A stretch of 64,000 nucleotides of DNA. It comes from Balanoglossus misakiensis. Lineage: Eukaryota; Hemichordata. The stretch spans positions 2,976,001 to 3,040,000 of the forward strand of contig CM082583.2 in assembly GCA_040954595.2 (NCBI GenBank), written 5' to 3'. Both the position numbers and the translations under genes were made by a program. The notes beneath the pieces are model-generated. The model did not search any database, had not been told where the DNA came from, and saw only the letters and a list, made by a program, of their open reading frames with translations. Below are positions 1-11,184 of the stretch, piece after piece (position 1 is the first letter of the stretch; the number at the start of each line of letters is the position of its first letter).

Positions 1-1926
1 TCAATTTATTAGCTTCTGTAGTTAATTTGCTTCAAATTATTTGCAGTTGGTGTATCGCTACCTTATCGTAACCTTATCAAAAGCAATCTGGTGGTCAATA
101 TTATTTTGCGGTAAGGTAAATACATGTTATGTAAAATGATGATGTCAGCTTTCTCAGATTATATCATAAGGCAGTTGAACGACATGCACACACTATTGCT
201 ACAGATCCCGACTACCCACTTTAAAAATTCTTTTAAAATCTCCAATTATGGACATGCTACAGAGATCAATTTAACAGGAAACAATTCCTTTGGAAAATAC
301 TTTTGCCAACAGCTATATCTATTTTAAATTCAAGTTTCATCCTTTTTTAGTTTTATCCAGTGCTGCAGATGTGCTTTTCATCATGTTGTCTTATTTGTGT
401 ATATACATTGTTATCAAAATGTCATTTATCCTGAATTTATAACTGATTGATGAGCCTCATGAAGACAAGTTTCACAGCTATTGTTGACAATTAAGTATTT
501 GAATTGATTTAACATAGGAGCCAGTATAAGAACATTTAACCTCTTGCTGGGTAGTCTTGTTTTTATCTAGTCTCACTCCCAGACCTCATCGCTGTGCACT
601 ATAGTGTGCTACTGGCAGTATGACCAGGCAAGGAGCGCAGCGACAAGCACAAGTCGCCCGCCAAATCAGATCACTTGCCCGGTCATGTCCTACCACCAGA
701 AGCACACACTTTGCCCTGGTGAAGCAACAAGGTCTGGTACCATCACTCAGCTTTTCCGTAACAAAGGCCATTATTAAATCATGTACGTGAATGAGGTTTT
801 TCCTCGTGACGGGTTATATCTTTATTTTTCTAATAACACTTATGTTATTTCAAAACACAACTCTAAATTAATATTTTGATCCTTATTGCTTCATGAAAGC
901 TAAAGTATTTTGGTACAACATTTACCGTCACACTTTCTATTCCTTTCTCAGACACAAGATCAATCAATTTATTAGCTTCTGTAGTTAATTTGCTTCAAAT
1001 TATTTGCAGTTGGTGTATCGCTACCTTATCGTAACCTTATCAAAAGCAATCTGGTGGTCAATATTATTTTGCGGTAAGGTAAATACATGTTATGTAAAAT
1101 GATGATGTCAGCTTTCTCAGATTATATCATAAGGCAGTTGAACGACATGCACACACTATTGCTACAGATCCCGACTACCCACTTTAAAAATTCTTTTAAA
1201 ATCTCCAATTATGGACATGCTACAGAGATCAATTTAACAGGAAACAATTCCTTTGGAAAATACTTTTGCCAACAGCTATATCTATTTTAAATTCAAGTTT
1301 CATCCTTTTTTAGTTTTATCCAGTGCTGCAGATGTGCTTTTCATCATGTTGTCTTATTTGTGTATATACATTGTTATCAAAATGTCATTTATCCTGAATT
1401 TATAACTGATTGATGAGCCTCATGAAGACAAGTTTCACAGCTATTGTTGACAATTAAGTATTTGAATTGATTTAACATAGGAGCCAGTATAAGAACATTT
1501 AACCTCTTGCTGGGTAGTTTTGTTTTTATCTAGTCTCACTCCCAGACCTCATCGCTGTGCACTATAGTGTGCTACTGGCAGTATGACCAGGCAAGGAGCG
1601 CAGCGACAAGCACAAGTCGCCCGCCAAATCAGATCACTTGCCCGGTCATGTCCTACCACCAGAAGCACACACTTTGCCCTGGTGAAGCAACAAGGTCTGG
1701 TACCATCACTCAGCTTTTCCGTAACAAAGGCCGTTATTGAATCATGTACCTGAATAAGGTTATTCCTCGCGGTGGGTTATATCTTTATTTTTCTAATCAC
1801 ACTGATTTTATTTCAAAACACAAGTCTAAATAATTATATTTTGATGCTTATTGCTTCATGAAAGCTGAAGTATTTTGGTACCACATTTACTGTCACATAT
1901 TTTATTCCTTTCACATACACATGATC
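1..1926. repeat. 963-bp tandem repeat, two copies, carrying a Helentron 3' tail
   Basis: Bases 1-840 recur at 964-1803 almost without change (period 963). Each unit ends in about 130 bp (minus strand) that is homologous to the last ~40 codons of the large transposon ORF ending at 1834. A third, diverged start of the unit lies inside that ORF near 1921-1950, where similarity stops. The unit also holds a short imperfect inverted repeat (about 618-631 with 677-690, and its copy 963 bp on). The 67-codon frames at 124 and 1087 are identical repeat sequence and show no sign of being genes. Confidence 0.9.
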
Positions 1927-4900
1927 AATCAATGTATTAGCTTCTGTAGTTGGTTCGCTAACAAATTGTCTGAAACCATGATCTTCCATGAACTTTACAA
2001 GTGATGACCGGGACAAGATATCTTCATTGAAATCACCCATGATCAGTTTGCCTCCTGGGTATTTTTCCATTGCTTTCACCAAACAAACCAAACTTTTTTT
2101 GAATACCTCTGCTTTGTATGATGGTGGTCTATAAACTACAGCTACTGTAACATTGATTTTAGTGACATAAAATGAAATACATTCCAAATTACACACACCC
2201 AAATGCAAAATTTCAAAATCATTACATAGTTTGCTATAGACTCCAACACCACCCCGCTGTTGCAACTGTAGACTTGATGTATTTCTATCAAATTGATTGT
2301 AGGATTGAGATCGTGGTTGGTGATTGAATTCAAATCCGCTCAATTGCAAATTACAATGTGTTCCTTTTTCAGATAACCAAGTTTCCGTCAAACAAATGAA
2401 GTCTGCTTCCAAATATTCACTGTCATTGCAAATATCTTTAATGTGATTGACAAGTCCCTCCACATTATGCAATACAAATGAGCATGTATAATTACTGTGT
2501 TCTTTCTGAGTACACTTGGGGAGAAATTTTGGCATTGTTTCCAGGGCTTCTTGGACCTTTTCATTGCAATATATGGATGATTTGTTAAAGTCATTAATAA
2601 TGAGACCATCTAATGTTGTCACCCGACTCAATGCCACATATGCCTGTCCTGGTGCAAACATCTTCTTTAAACTGACAACAGCTTTATCAACTGTCAATCC
2701 CTGTACCTTATGCACTGTACATGCCCAAGCTAGTTTTAAAGGAAACTGCCTCCTAATACCACCATTACTTGCAACAGACATTTCCTGAGGTTCTATAGGG
2801 GTACTGTTTACTGGAAGGTCAGATATAGTTATAGGCTTCTTTTTACGCAATCCTTGGCCAACTTTCTCATTATCAAATACAACATAAATGGCAGCTGGGA
2901 ATTTTTCATTTGGTTTTACTGCAATGTGACATACTGTCCCAAAAACGCCATTCACCAAACCATCAGCCACATCAATGTTATGCGTCAATTGGACTCGTGC
3001 ACCAACAGCTAGAGTAAGAGTCTTTGGCAAAGTTGTCCTGAACACTTTGACATGGTGACCTTCCTTTTTTTCTAGTCGTCCACTTTTAGGATTTCTGCTA
3101 AAATCTTCTGCTTCAATACACACAGGATCAGAACATTGAGAATGAAGCATTTCAACATTAGAGCTATTAACCTCTGCATTTGTAGCAAAAACATGCATTG
3201 CCTCAGATGTTTCACCAGTAACACACTTTTGTAACATTGCCACATCACCAGCATTTAGTGTGTCCCCCTTTTTGTGAACTCTTACTCGATTTAATGCCTC
3301 TGCAAATGCACAGTCTTTCTGTCTCATTATTTCAGTTAATTCTACCATACTGAAATTGTCATTCCACAGATTGACGGATTCACGGTCTATGCACAGTGGA
3401 CTTGCTTTTACAGGCGGGAGTTGATAAAAATCACCCACAGCAATAACACACACATTCCCAAATGGTGACTCAGCCGATGACTGTTTGATTTGTCGCAGTC
3501 TTCCATGAACATAGTACAGTAACTTTTTGTCTACCATAGAAATCTCATCTATTATCAAAATTTGAAGGTTACCAAACTTGCAACGAAGAGTATTGAGCTT
3601 TTCTTCACGCAGTGGCTGATATGGCAGCTTTGAGTCAACAGCTATGGAGAATATATGATGGAGAGTTGTTCCTTGTATATTAAACGCTGCTACTCCTGTT
3701 GGTGCAGTTAAAGCAATTGAAATTCCATCAACATCTGGCATTGCACGAGCTAGAATTCGTTTGGCTTCATGATATATGCTTTTGATTAAGTGACTTTTTC
3801 CAGTACCAGCACCACCAGTGACAAACAAATAAAAGGGTTCTGGATTCTTGCCATTGCTTTTGTCCAAACACCACTTCCTGACAGTGTAAAACACTTCTGC
3901 TTGTTTCTTGTTCAAAGATCTACACATTGCTTCAACCTCATATTTCTTCATTGAATTTGAAAGTTCTACATGGCAATCATCACCTTTAGGTTTTTTTACC
4001 AAGTCCGGAATATCACTGTCATCCACTGGATCATCATCACAGCACTTTTTACCTTCTTCAATGCATTCCAATCGTTCTAATTCATTTTCTGGACATATTT
4101 GAGCCCATGCATCTTCAAGATGGCCATTCTCATCAAGAAATTGTCCAGCTGCATCAATAGCATCAGCCTCTGTTTCAAATAATGCTTTATTGGCATCTAC
4201 AATCATTTTAACCTTTTCTAAAGAAGCAGTGCCACATTTCACTGCACCAAGACAATAAAAATCCTCAAACGATTCAAATCCACTAGGTTTCAGTTGTGAT
4301 TCCGTACGATATGGGAGAAACAGTTGTAATATACTGCCATAGTGCTTTTCTGGACATTTGGTAACAGAAAATCTAGCATATCTAACAACAGCACCATCAC
4401 TTATAGATCTTTTCTGCATGTAACCAACATCATTTTTCAACTTCACTATTGGACTGTGGCGTTTTTCATTACTCACATTTTTCATTTCTGATTTTGAAAC
4501 CACTCTGTATTCAGAACAAAATTTTGCAAGACACATGTTGTCAAAATCTACCCCATTTGGTCTGTTCTTGTACCTGTCTACAATGCTATTCATCCATATC
4601 TCTTCCTCATCTAAATCACCACCTTTCATTTTCTTCTGAATTGCAGCTAATGGCAGACTCATTTTAATTTGATTTTCTCCTGTTGGAATAAACTGAACTT
4701 TTCGTGATGATTGTTTCAGTTTCAAACCACATACCCTATAAACAGCTTCCTGGGCACTTATTTCCCTGTTGTGCAGATATACACCACCTAACTCTTTCAT
4801 GGCAGACTTTGCATCCATATTTCCTTCTTTGTTAGCCTCTTTCTGTGCATGTTCCAAGAGTAAACCCATTTCTCTTTCGGCCTTAGAGATGTATGACACA

Positions 4901-7900
4901 ATGTACACAACACAGGCATAAGCATCCACCACAAACTGAATGTCCATGTTTGCATTCCAGCAACGGAGAAGGTTGGTATTATATTGGTTCACCCAAACAT
5001 CACTTGGCTCACGTTTTAGAACTACACTTGTCTTCTTTGCCAAAATTGCATTTGCTTGTTCAAACATCTCCTGAGATATGCCAACTGCATTGAACAAATC
5101 ATCAATAGTATCAATTTGTTTCTCTTTATCACACAGGCATGTCCACACTCGTTCTAAAATTTGTCTAGCCTTCTTCTGAACCAATACTGTATCATCCAAC
5201 TCAAGCAAACTATTTTCAAATTCACTCTCCAGCGATGTAGACATTTGATCATCCTTACACTGATCGTCATCTGTTACCTCTATTCCGGTATCTATGCTGA
5301 CAGATGGGTGGCATATAAAGGTTTTGTTTGAAGGAGGTCGGGGGAAGTTGAATCGACATGTAGTACCCTTTTTCTTGCAAGATTTTGAATGCCTTGAGCT
5401 GTGTTTCTGGACTGTTTTCACAATCTCATGCAGTACCTCATCCTCCTCTATAGAAGGCATTTCACATGTTACATATCTGTCAACAAACTCAACAACATCC
5501 TCATCAGAATCTTTGTCCACTTTTGGTGCATTTTCAACCCAAAACAAACAGTGAGTGTGTGGTGATCCACGCTGCTGAAACTCAACTCGATAAAAATAAT
5601 CTTTGATCTTCCCAATAGGACTAGCTGGTGACATTATTACCTCATTCAAGAAACAATGGAATCTATGATCAAACATTCTTGCTGCTGTTACAGGATTTCG
5701 TCTCAGGATACCACATTTCTCACACCAATCGAGATCCTCAGCATTACGTGTATCACCTTCTTCACGTAGGATAGTCTCAATTACTTCTTTCCATCTTAAG
5801 TCAGCAGCAGAAAATGAACAGAACCATGTCGGTATACCTAACTGTCTGATCATTGCAAAAATATCTTTCTGTGTAGCTTGCCAATAAGGAGGAGTTCCTC
5901 GTACTGGTTTTAGAAACTTGTAGCCTTCATCACACTTCAATATCTCTCTCAAAGAATCCCCATCAGTCAGAACATCAGATGTCACCTTTTTGCCACAAGC
6001 GTTGGCAGTTCCTTTTCTCAAAGCGATTGAAACATTTGATACAACCTGGTCAAGTTCTGAACGATATTGTGCATAAAATATGTAGTCTGTGCTTTTTGCA
6101 AACCTGTTACTTGCATTCATGAGGCGACTCTGCAGGTATCGTCCTATTGTTATCTTAACCTCTCGATCATCGTGAAATGTTGGTGATCCAGTTGGGAATA
6201 TCACAGGAAAGCACTTAGCTTCATTGAACTTCTCCATCAACACTCTAACAGGTTTATTATCCTCGCCAGGAGCAACACAAGCGATATCATCAAAGTGATA
6301 ATCAAGAATATCCTGACCAATGTCAACTGGTTGAAAGCATGTGTCCATGAATATTCCATTAGTATCTCCATCAGGCTCATTTCCATTTTCTGTGTCTGAT
6401 GCTACATCATTGCCTTCAGTATCTAACAATTTTTCCTCAGTGTTTTCATTACTTTCACCATTAGATTTTTCTTCAGTCTTTTCAAGAGTATTTTCCCAAG
6501 TGAGATTGAATTTGACATCATTATACCACTTGTTATTTTTCTGTAGGTATTCCAGTGCATTTTGAATGTGTCCTTTGTTTACAAATTGATACTGATAACA
6601 ACCTTTGTAACTTAATTTCCGCTTTAATTTCACCTTTATCATCTGGTCATCCAATTCACCTCTAGGCAAAATACTTGTGGCCTTTTCTATATTAGACGGG
6701 ACACACACAACAGGTCCGTGAACACCATTTTGTCCACCTCTTGGTAGTGCCATCATTTTCATGAAAGGAATATGCAGTGCAATTAAATGTTGCTCTAAAG
6801 AATTCAGACATTTTAATTCATCAGGGATTGGTTTGACATCAAGATTGTTTGCAGCAGCTTGAACAGGCATCTCTGCACGCAAGAGTTTGCTATGACATGT
6901 GTGACAAATCCATAATTTACTGGCTGCACTGCTCTTAAGGGGACAATCAACAATACATAATTCACTACAGTTGTGTACATACTCTTGTGTTATGCATTTG
7001 TTGGCATTCATTTCACAGAGACCTCCCTTAGAGACATAGTTATCCATCTTACAAACAATTACCTGTTTTCTAAAAAGTCGCCGGTGACAAACTGAACATA
7101 CACAATTTGGCCCAACTGAAATCTGATTCCGGAAATCAATTATAACACGCTCTATATTTCCCTTTTCAATCTTTGTCACTTTCCTCTCAGTACGTCTTCT
7201 CTGCAGTACAGTTTGTTTATAAACGTGATCCTGTTGGTAACGTTCCAAACATTTTTTTTTGGTCCAGTTTTGAAACTCTTCATCTCTGTTATACTTGTCA
7301 AGAAATTGTGCTGCATTCTGACTTTTTTTGTGTTCTCGGAACTTCTGATCGTTTTGGAACTTGTCAGCAAATACTGCTGCAGTCTGTCTCTTCTTTTGTT
7401 CTCGAAACTCCAGATCTTTTTTGTACTTATGAACACATTGTGCTGCACTCTGTCTCTTCTTTTGTTCTCGGAATGTCTGATCTTTTTTGTACTTGTCAAC
7501 ACATTGTGCTGCACTCTGTCTCTTCTTTAGTTCTCGGAATGTCTGATCTTTTTTGTACTTGTCAACACATTGTCTCTTCTTTTGTTCTCGGAAAGTCTGA
7601 TCTTTTGTGTACTTGTCAACACATTGTGCTGCACTCTGTCTCTTCTTTTGTTCTCGGAATGTCTGATCTTTTTTGTACTTGTCAACACATTGTCTCTTCT
7701 TTTGTTCTCGGAAAGTCTGATCTTTTTTGTACTTGTCAACACATAGTGCTGCATTCTGTCTCTTCTTTTGTTCTCGGAATGTCTGATCTTTTTTGTACTT
7801 GTCAACACATTGTCTCTTCTTTTGTTCTCGGAAAGTCTCATCTTTTTTGTACTTGTCAACACATTGTCTCTTCTTTTGTTCTCGGAATGTCTGATCTTTT

Positions 7901-9537
7901 TTGTACTTGTCAACACATTGTGCTGCACTCTCACTCTTCTTGTGCTCTCTGTATAGTGGAACTTTTTCATATTTTGCCAAACATTGTTCTGCACATACAG
8001 TTTTCTGTACTTCACGATATACTAGGTCATGATCATATCTTCCTGCAAGTCTACGTTTTTTGTTCTCTCTATACAGTACATCTTCATGATATCTCTTTCT
8101 ACTATCCGATTTTATGTTGTCTCTATATTCAGAATTAGTCTGATAGCGTTCATATTGTTTAGATGCTTTAGAGCTCTTCAGACTACTGGGTACATTTAAT
8201 TCATTCAATTTACCTCTTTCACTTTCATACTTTTCACGCCTGAGTTTCTTTTTCAACCGTTCACCAATGGCTCTACCGCGTTTCTTATTTCGTACTGGTG
8301 CGAAACACTGTGTTCCAAAAACGTCATCCAAATGGAACTCTTTTTTCAAACCAATTTGTTTTGAACACTCATTGTCTGTCACACCCATGCATTCTCCAGT
8401 TACATTTTCAATAGGGACAACTTCATTGCAATCAATGTGTGTACAATGACAGTTTTCCAACTGTGGTGTCTTCACACACTCAACTACTTCATAATGGTTT
8501 CTATTGCGATGGTTCAGGTATATACCAACACCTCTATCAACATTGTTTTTATTGATTATATTACATGAATGTTTCCACCAACTATCGAAACTGTACACGA
8601 AAATATTTACATTGAAGAGATTTGTAGTGGCAAGGATTTCAGTTTCTGTAGCCCATGTTCCGAGATGATCCATTCTGGACTTTGCAATGTAATCAGCAAC
8701 TGATGTATATCCATCTAACCGTACCCAGCCTGAATAAACTTCCTCATTGGCTTTCAAGTGATTCACAATGGCCGTTCGAATAACTCCGTGATTTCGCTCA
8801 GTCCCACTTATACAATATGACAAGGACCTAAAAAAACAGTTCCCATCACCAATAATTGACTTGTAATTACATGGGTCTCCAATTGTTACACTTCCAAGTT
8901 TATTGAAAATATCAATATTATTTTTATCTACAATGTCAAATTTGCAACACAGCTGTTCACATACATCAAAAGTTAGTGGAGAGAACGAATATACGCTGTC
9001 CCCTGTTCCACTACCAATATATAGGTCATCCGATGAATCATTGTCAAGACTATGTTCTTGCAGAATTTCATTACTTCCTTCAGTCTTATCAACACTTTGA
9101 TTTTCAGTCTCAAATATCTCATTGTTGACTTTTGTACTTTCATTTTCTCTGTCACTTTTTCTGATTTTATCCATATTCCTGTTTTTAGAGAGGGCAGGCC
9201 CCTCTTTGAATTCATTTCTATTCCTGTTTTTAGAGAGGGCAGGCCCCTCTTTGTATTCATTTCTATTCCTGTTTTTAGAGAGGGCAGGCCCCTCTTTGTA
9301 TTCATTTCTATTCCTGTTTTTAGAGAGGGCAGGCCCCTCTTTGAATTCATTTCTATTCCTGTTTTTAGAGAGGGCAGGCCCCTCTTTGTATTCATTTCTA
9401 TTCCTGTTTTTAGAGAGGGCAGGCCCCTCTTTGTGCTCTATAGCTATCCTGTTTTTCAAGAGGACAGGATCCTCAGACACAACAGTATCTTCATTCTTCT
9501 GACTCCTCTTCTTCCTCCAGTATCTACTGCGTGGCAT
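1834..9537 (-). CDS. Helentron-type Helitron transposase (OTU - repeats - DUF6570-like - Rep - PIF1 helicase - AP endonuclease)
   Basis: A single open frame of 2,567 codons from ATG 9537; it reads open three codons further upstream. Domains in order (residues approximate, counted from 9546): six 20-residue KEGPALSKNRN repeats (35-125); an OTU cysteine protease with GDGNCFFRS near 233 and NHYEVVE near 350; about 16 charged repeats of 18 or 22 residues (CVDKYKKDQTFREQKKRQ type, 470-770); a Cys/His-rich stretch with a DUF6570-like segment; a Helitron-like N domain; Rep with the HUH signature SPHTHCLFW near 1327 and tyrosines in VVYIVSYISK near 1547; a PIF1 helicase with Walker A GGAGTGKSH near 1910, IIDEISM, GDFYQLPPV and a final YVALSRV; then an exonuclease-endonuclease-phosphatase domain (LTETWLS, GDFNED near 2508, LIDHVYV, SFH at the end). 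Helicase followed by AP-like endonuclease is the Helentron layout of rolling-circle transposons. No stop or frameshift is present, so it may be recently active. A good splice acceptor abuts ATG 9537, so an upstream exon is possible. Confidence 0.93.
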   Translation of the reverse strand: MPRSRYWRKKRSQKNEDTVVSEDPVLLKNRIAIEHKEGPALSKNRNRNEYKEGPALSKNRNRNEFKEGPALSKNRNRNEYKEGPALSKNRNRNEYKEGPALSKNRNRNEFKEGPALSKNRNMDKIRKSDRENESTKVNNEIFETENQSVDKTEGSNEILQEHSLDNDSSDDLYIGSGTGDSVYSFSPLTFDVCEQLCCKFDIVDKNNIDIFNKLGSVTIGDPCNYKSIIGDGNCFFRSLSYCISGTERNHGVIRTAIVNHLKANEEVYSGWVRLDGYTSVADYIAKSRMDHLGTWATETEILATTNLFNVNIFVYSFDSWWKHSCNIINKNNVDRGVGIYLNHRNRNHYEVVECVKTPQLENCHCTHIDCNEVVPIENVTGECMGVTDNECSKQIGLKKEFHLDDVFGTQCFAPVRNKKRGRAIGERLKKKLRREKYESERGKLNELNVPSSLKSSKASKQYERYQTNSEYRDNIKSDSRKRYHEDVLYRENKKRRLAGRYDHDLVYREVQKTVCAEQCLAKYEKVPLYREHKKSESAAQCVDKYKKDQTFREQKKRQCVDKYKKDETFREQKKRQCVDKYKKDQTFREQKKRQNAALCVDKYKKDQTFREQKKRQCVDKYKKDQTFREQKKRQSAAQCVDKYTKDQTFREQKKRQCVDKYKKDQTFRELKKRQSAAQCVDKYKKDQTFREQKKRQSAAQCVHKYKKDLEFREQKKRQTAAVFADKFQNDQKFREHKKSQNAAQFLDKYNRDEEFQNWTKKKCLERYQQDHVYKQTVLQRRRTERKVTKIEKGNIERVIIDFRNQISVGPNCVCSVCHRRLFRKQVIVCKMDNYVSKGGLCEMNANKCITQEYVHNCSELCIVDCPLKSSAASKLWICHTCHSKLLRAEMPVQAAANNLDVKPIPDELKCLNSLEQHLIALHIPFMKMMALPRGGQNGVHGPVVCVPSNIEKATSILPRGELDDQMIKVKLKRKLSYKGCYQYQFVNKGHIQNALEYLQKNNKWYNDVKFNLTWENTLEKTEEKSNGESNENTEEKLLDTEGNDVASDTENGNEPDGDTNGIFMDTCFQPVDIGQDILDYHFDDIACVAPGEDNKPVRVLMEKFNEAKCFPVIFPTGSPTFHDDREVKITIGRYLQSRLMNASNRFAKSTDYIFYAQYRSELDQVVSNVSIALRKGTANACGKKVTSDVLTDGDSLREILKCDEGYKFLKPVRGTPPYWQATQKDIFAMIRQLGIPTWFCSFSAADLRWKEVIETILREEGDTRNAEDLDWCEKCGILRRNPVTAARMFDHRFHCFLNEVIMSPASPIGKIKDYFYRVEFQQRGSPHTHCLFWVENAPKVDKDSDEDVVEFVDRYVTCEMPSIEEDEVLHEIVKTVQKHSSRHSKSCKKKGTTCRFNFPRPPSNKTFICHPSVSIDTGIEVTDDDQCKDDQMSTSLESEFENSLLELDDTVLVQKKARQILERVWTCLCDKEKQIDTIDDLFNAVGISQEMFEQANAILAKKTSVVLKREPSDVWVNQYNTNLLRCWNANMDIQFVVDAYACVVYIVSYISKAEREMGLLLEHAQKEANKEGNMDAKSAMKELGGVYLHNREISAQEAVYRVCGLKLKQSSRKVQFIPTGENQIKMSLPLAAIQKKMKGGDLDEEEIWMNSIVDRYKNRPNGVDFDNMCLAKFCSEYRVVSKSEMKNVSNEKRHSPIVKLKNDVGYMQKRSISDGAVVRYARFSVTKCPEKHYGSILQLFLPYRTESQLKPSGFESFEDFYCLGAVKCGTASLEKVKMIVDANKALFETEADAIDAAGQFLDENGHLEDAWAQICPENELERLECIEEGKKCCDDDPVDDSDIPDLVKKPKGDDCHVELSNSMKKYEVEAMCRSLNKKQAEVFYTVRKWCLDKSNGKNPEPFYLFVTGGAGTGKSHLIKSIYHEAKRILARAMPDVDGISIALTAPTGVAAFNIQGTTLHHIFSIAVDSKLPYQPLREEKLNTLRCKFGNLQILIIDEISMVDKKLLYYVHGRLRQIKQSSAESPFGNVCVIAVGDFYQLPPVKASPLCIDRESVNLWNDNFSMVELTEIMRQKDCAFAEALNRVRVHKKGDTLNAGDVAMLQKCVTGETSEAMHVFATNAEVNSSNVEMLHSQCSDPVCIEAEDFSRNPKSGRLEKKEGHHVKVFRTTLPKTLTLAVGARVQLTHNIDVADGLVNGVFGTVCHIAVKPNEKFPAAIYVVFDNEKVGQGLRKKKPITISDLPVNSTPIEPQEMSVASNGGIRRQFPLKLAWACTVHKVQGLTVDKAVVSLKKMFAPGQAYVALSRVTTLDGLIINDFNKSSIYCNEKVQEALETMPKFLPKCTQKEHSNYTCSFVLHNVEGLVNHIKDICNDSEYLEADFICLTETWLSEKGTHCNLQLSGFEFNHQPRSQSYNQFDRNTSSLQLQQRGGVGVYSKLCNDFEILHLGVCNLECISFYVTKINVTVAVVYRPPSYKAEVFKKSLVCLVKAMEKYPGGKLIMGDFNEDILSRSSLVKFMEDHGFRQFVSEPTTEANTLIDHVYVKGIKYVTVNVVPKYFSFHEAISIKI
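7230..8150 (-). repeat. 54/66-bp tandem repeats inside the Helentron ORF, about 16 copies
   Basis: In-frame repeats encode 18-residue units, or 22-residue units with an added SAAQ/NAAQ segment. The pattern is K-Y-x-x-D-x-x-F-R-E-x-K-K. Central copies are almost identical in DNA, while the outer copies at both ends are diverged, as expected when unequal exchange keeps renewing the middle. The product is a highly charged, probably helical linker between the OTU and Cys/His-rich regions. The 321-codon plus-strand frame over this stretch is a shadow of the repeats. Confidence 0.88.
9172..9470 (-). repeat. 60-bp tandem repeat inside the Helentron ORF, six copies
   Basis: Six in-frame 60-bp units encode 20-residue repeats alternating NEY and NEF before KEGPALSKNRN. 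Bases are nearly identical between units, so the expansion is recent. They sit near the N-terminus, ahead of the OTU domain. Confidence 0.9.
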
Positions 9538-9729
9538 CTGGAACAAAGCAAATATACTGTCTAGTTAGGTTTTTACTATCCTTTCACCACCAGACTTCGG
9601 ATAACCTTCTCATCAAATCACATCACTAGTGATTATAACCAGTAAAAAGCAGTGGAACTTTTAACAGACAGAAGTGATTTATAGAAACTAAGTCCGAACA
9701 AGGTTGTAATTCAACAGCAACACATAATA

Positions 9730-10690
9730 CACACATATCCCCATGCCTGTATACAAATAGACACATATACACACAAAGTATCACAGACACACTTTTTTTC
9801 TGCTGGAACACAGGATAAGGCTTAAATCCTAACCCCTGTATGACTTAACATTCTGGCATTCACATTAGAATGTGCTCAGACAAATCTCAGATCTGAGTGA
9901 AATTTTCTTTAAAAATAATTTCCACTATTTAGCAATATCAAGTCCAAGTACGATAGGCATACATGTATGAATTTGCACAGACATAAACAAATACACGGAC
10001 ACCCCAACATCCACCATGTACAACCAAATAAGGCTTCAGACCTGACCCTGAATGACCCGACATTTTCCCATTTACGTTGCAATGTACTCAGCCAAATCTG
10101 AATAAAATTTCACTTCAAAACCATTTCCACCAGTTAGCAATATCAAGTCCAAGTCTGATAGGCATACATGTATGAATTTGCACACACATAAACAAATACA
10201 CGGACACCAAAACATCCACCGTGTACAACCAAATAAGGCTTCAGACCTGACCCTGAATGACCCGACATTTTCCCATTTACGTTGCAATGTACTCAGACAA
10301 ATGTGAATAAAATTTCACTTCAAAACCATTTCTACCAGTTAGCAATATCAAGTCCAAGTACGATAGGCATACATGTATGAATTTGCACACACATAAACAA
10401 ATACACGGACACCCCAACATCCACCGTGTGCAACCAAATAAGGCTTCAGACCTGACCCTGAATGACCCGACATTTTCCCATTTACGTTGCAATGTACTCA
10501 GCCAAATCTGAATAAAATTTCACTTCAAAACCATTTCCACCAACTAGCAATATCAAGTCCAAGTACGATAGGCATACATGTATGAATTTGCACACACATA
10601 AACAAATACACGGACACCCCAACATCCACCATGTACAACCAAATAAGGCTTCAGACCTGACCCTGAATGACCCGACATTTTCTCATTTTC
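9730..10690. repeat. 205-bp minisatellite, about 4.7 copies
   Basis: Units of 205 bp (for example 10072-10276 against 10277-10481) lie immediately 5' of the minus-strand Helentron ORF. The first unit, about 9730-9940, is clearly diverged; the later ones are nearly identical. The block probably belongs to the 5' region of the transposon, since Helentron-related elements often carry short tandem repeats there, but it could be host DNA. Confidence 0.85.
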
Positions 10691-11184
10691 ATTATGCACT
10701 CATACGAATCACAAACGATTGTTATAGACCTGATTTACACTTAACAATTTAATATACAAGTTCAATAACAAGGCAGGGATATCAAGAAACATACATCATA
10801 CCAATGTTTTATTGAAGCCACTGTTGTAAGAAACGGCACTATCCAATGGTCTTAACACCACATAGCACAATGATTGTTCTGCACATACAAGTCCCTTCCT
10901 TTCTGATGTATTCAATAAACACCATTTCTATGAACTATTCTAATATGTTTTTGTTCCATCACCCCTGAATAACAAATTCAAAGAAATGGGCTAGTGCTTT
11001 TACATGTTAACAGACGGTGCATGGAAGTGGACAATCATCCTATCTGATATTAAACCACAGTGTGACTGATAGTAGAACTAAGCAATTTCTCCGCAAATGA
11101 TTTAAAAGGCTAATTCACATTTGACACAATGCACACCTGAGTGTTAATCTATGATAATATGCACTGTTGTGCACCAACACTCAC

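Noticed and set aside
124-1290. Two identical 67-codon frames (124-327 and 1087-1290)
   Set aside because: They are the same sequence in two copies of the 963-bp repeat, with no similarity to known proteins; identity reflects recent duplication.
7173-8138. 321-codon plus-strand frame rich in LFCTCQHIVLHSVSSFVLG-type repeats
   Set aside because: It is the antisense shadow of the coding repeats in the Helentron ORF.
9052-9564. Plus-strand frames with repeated PVFREGRPLF-like units
   Set aside because: Antisense of the six 60-bp coding repeats at the Helentron N-terminus.
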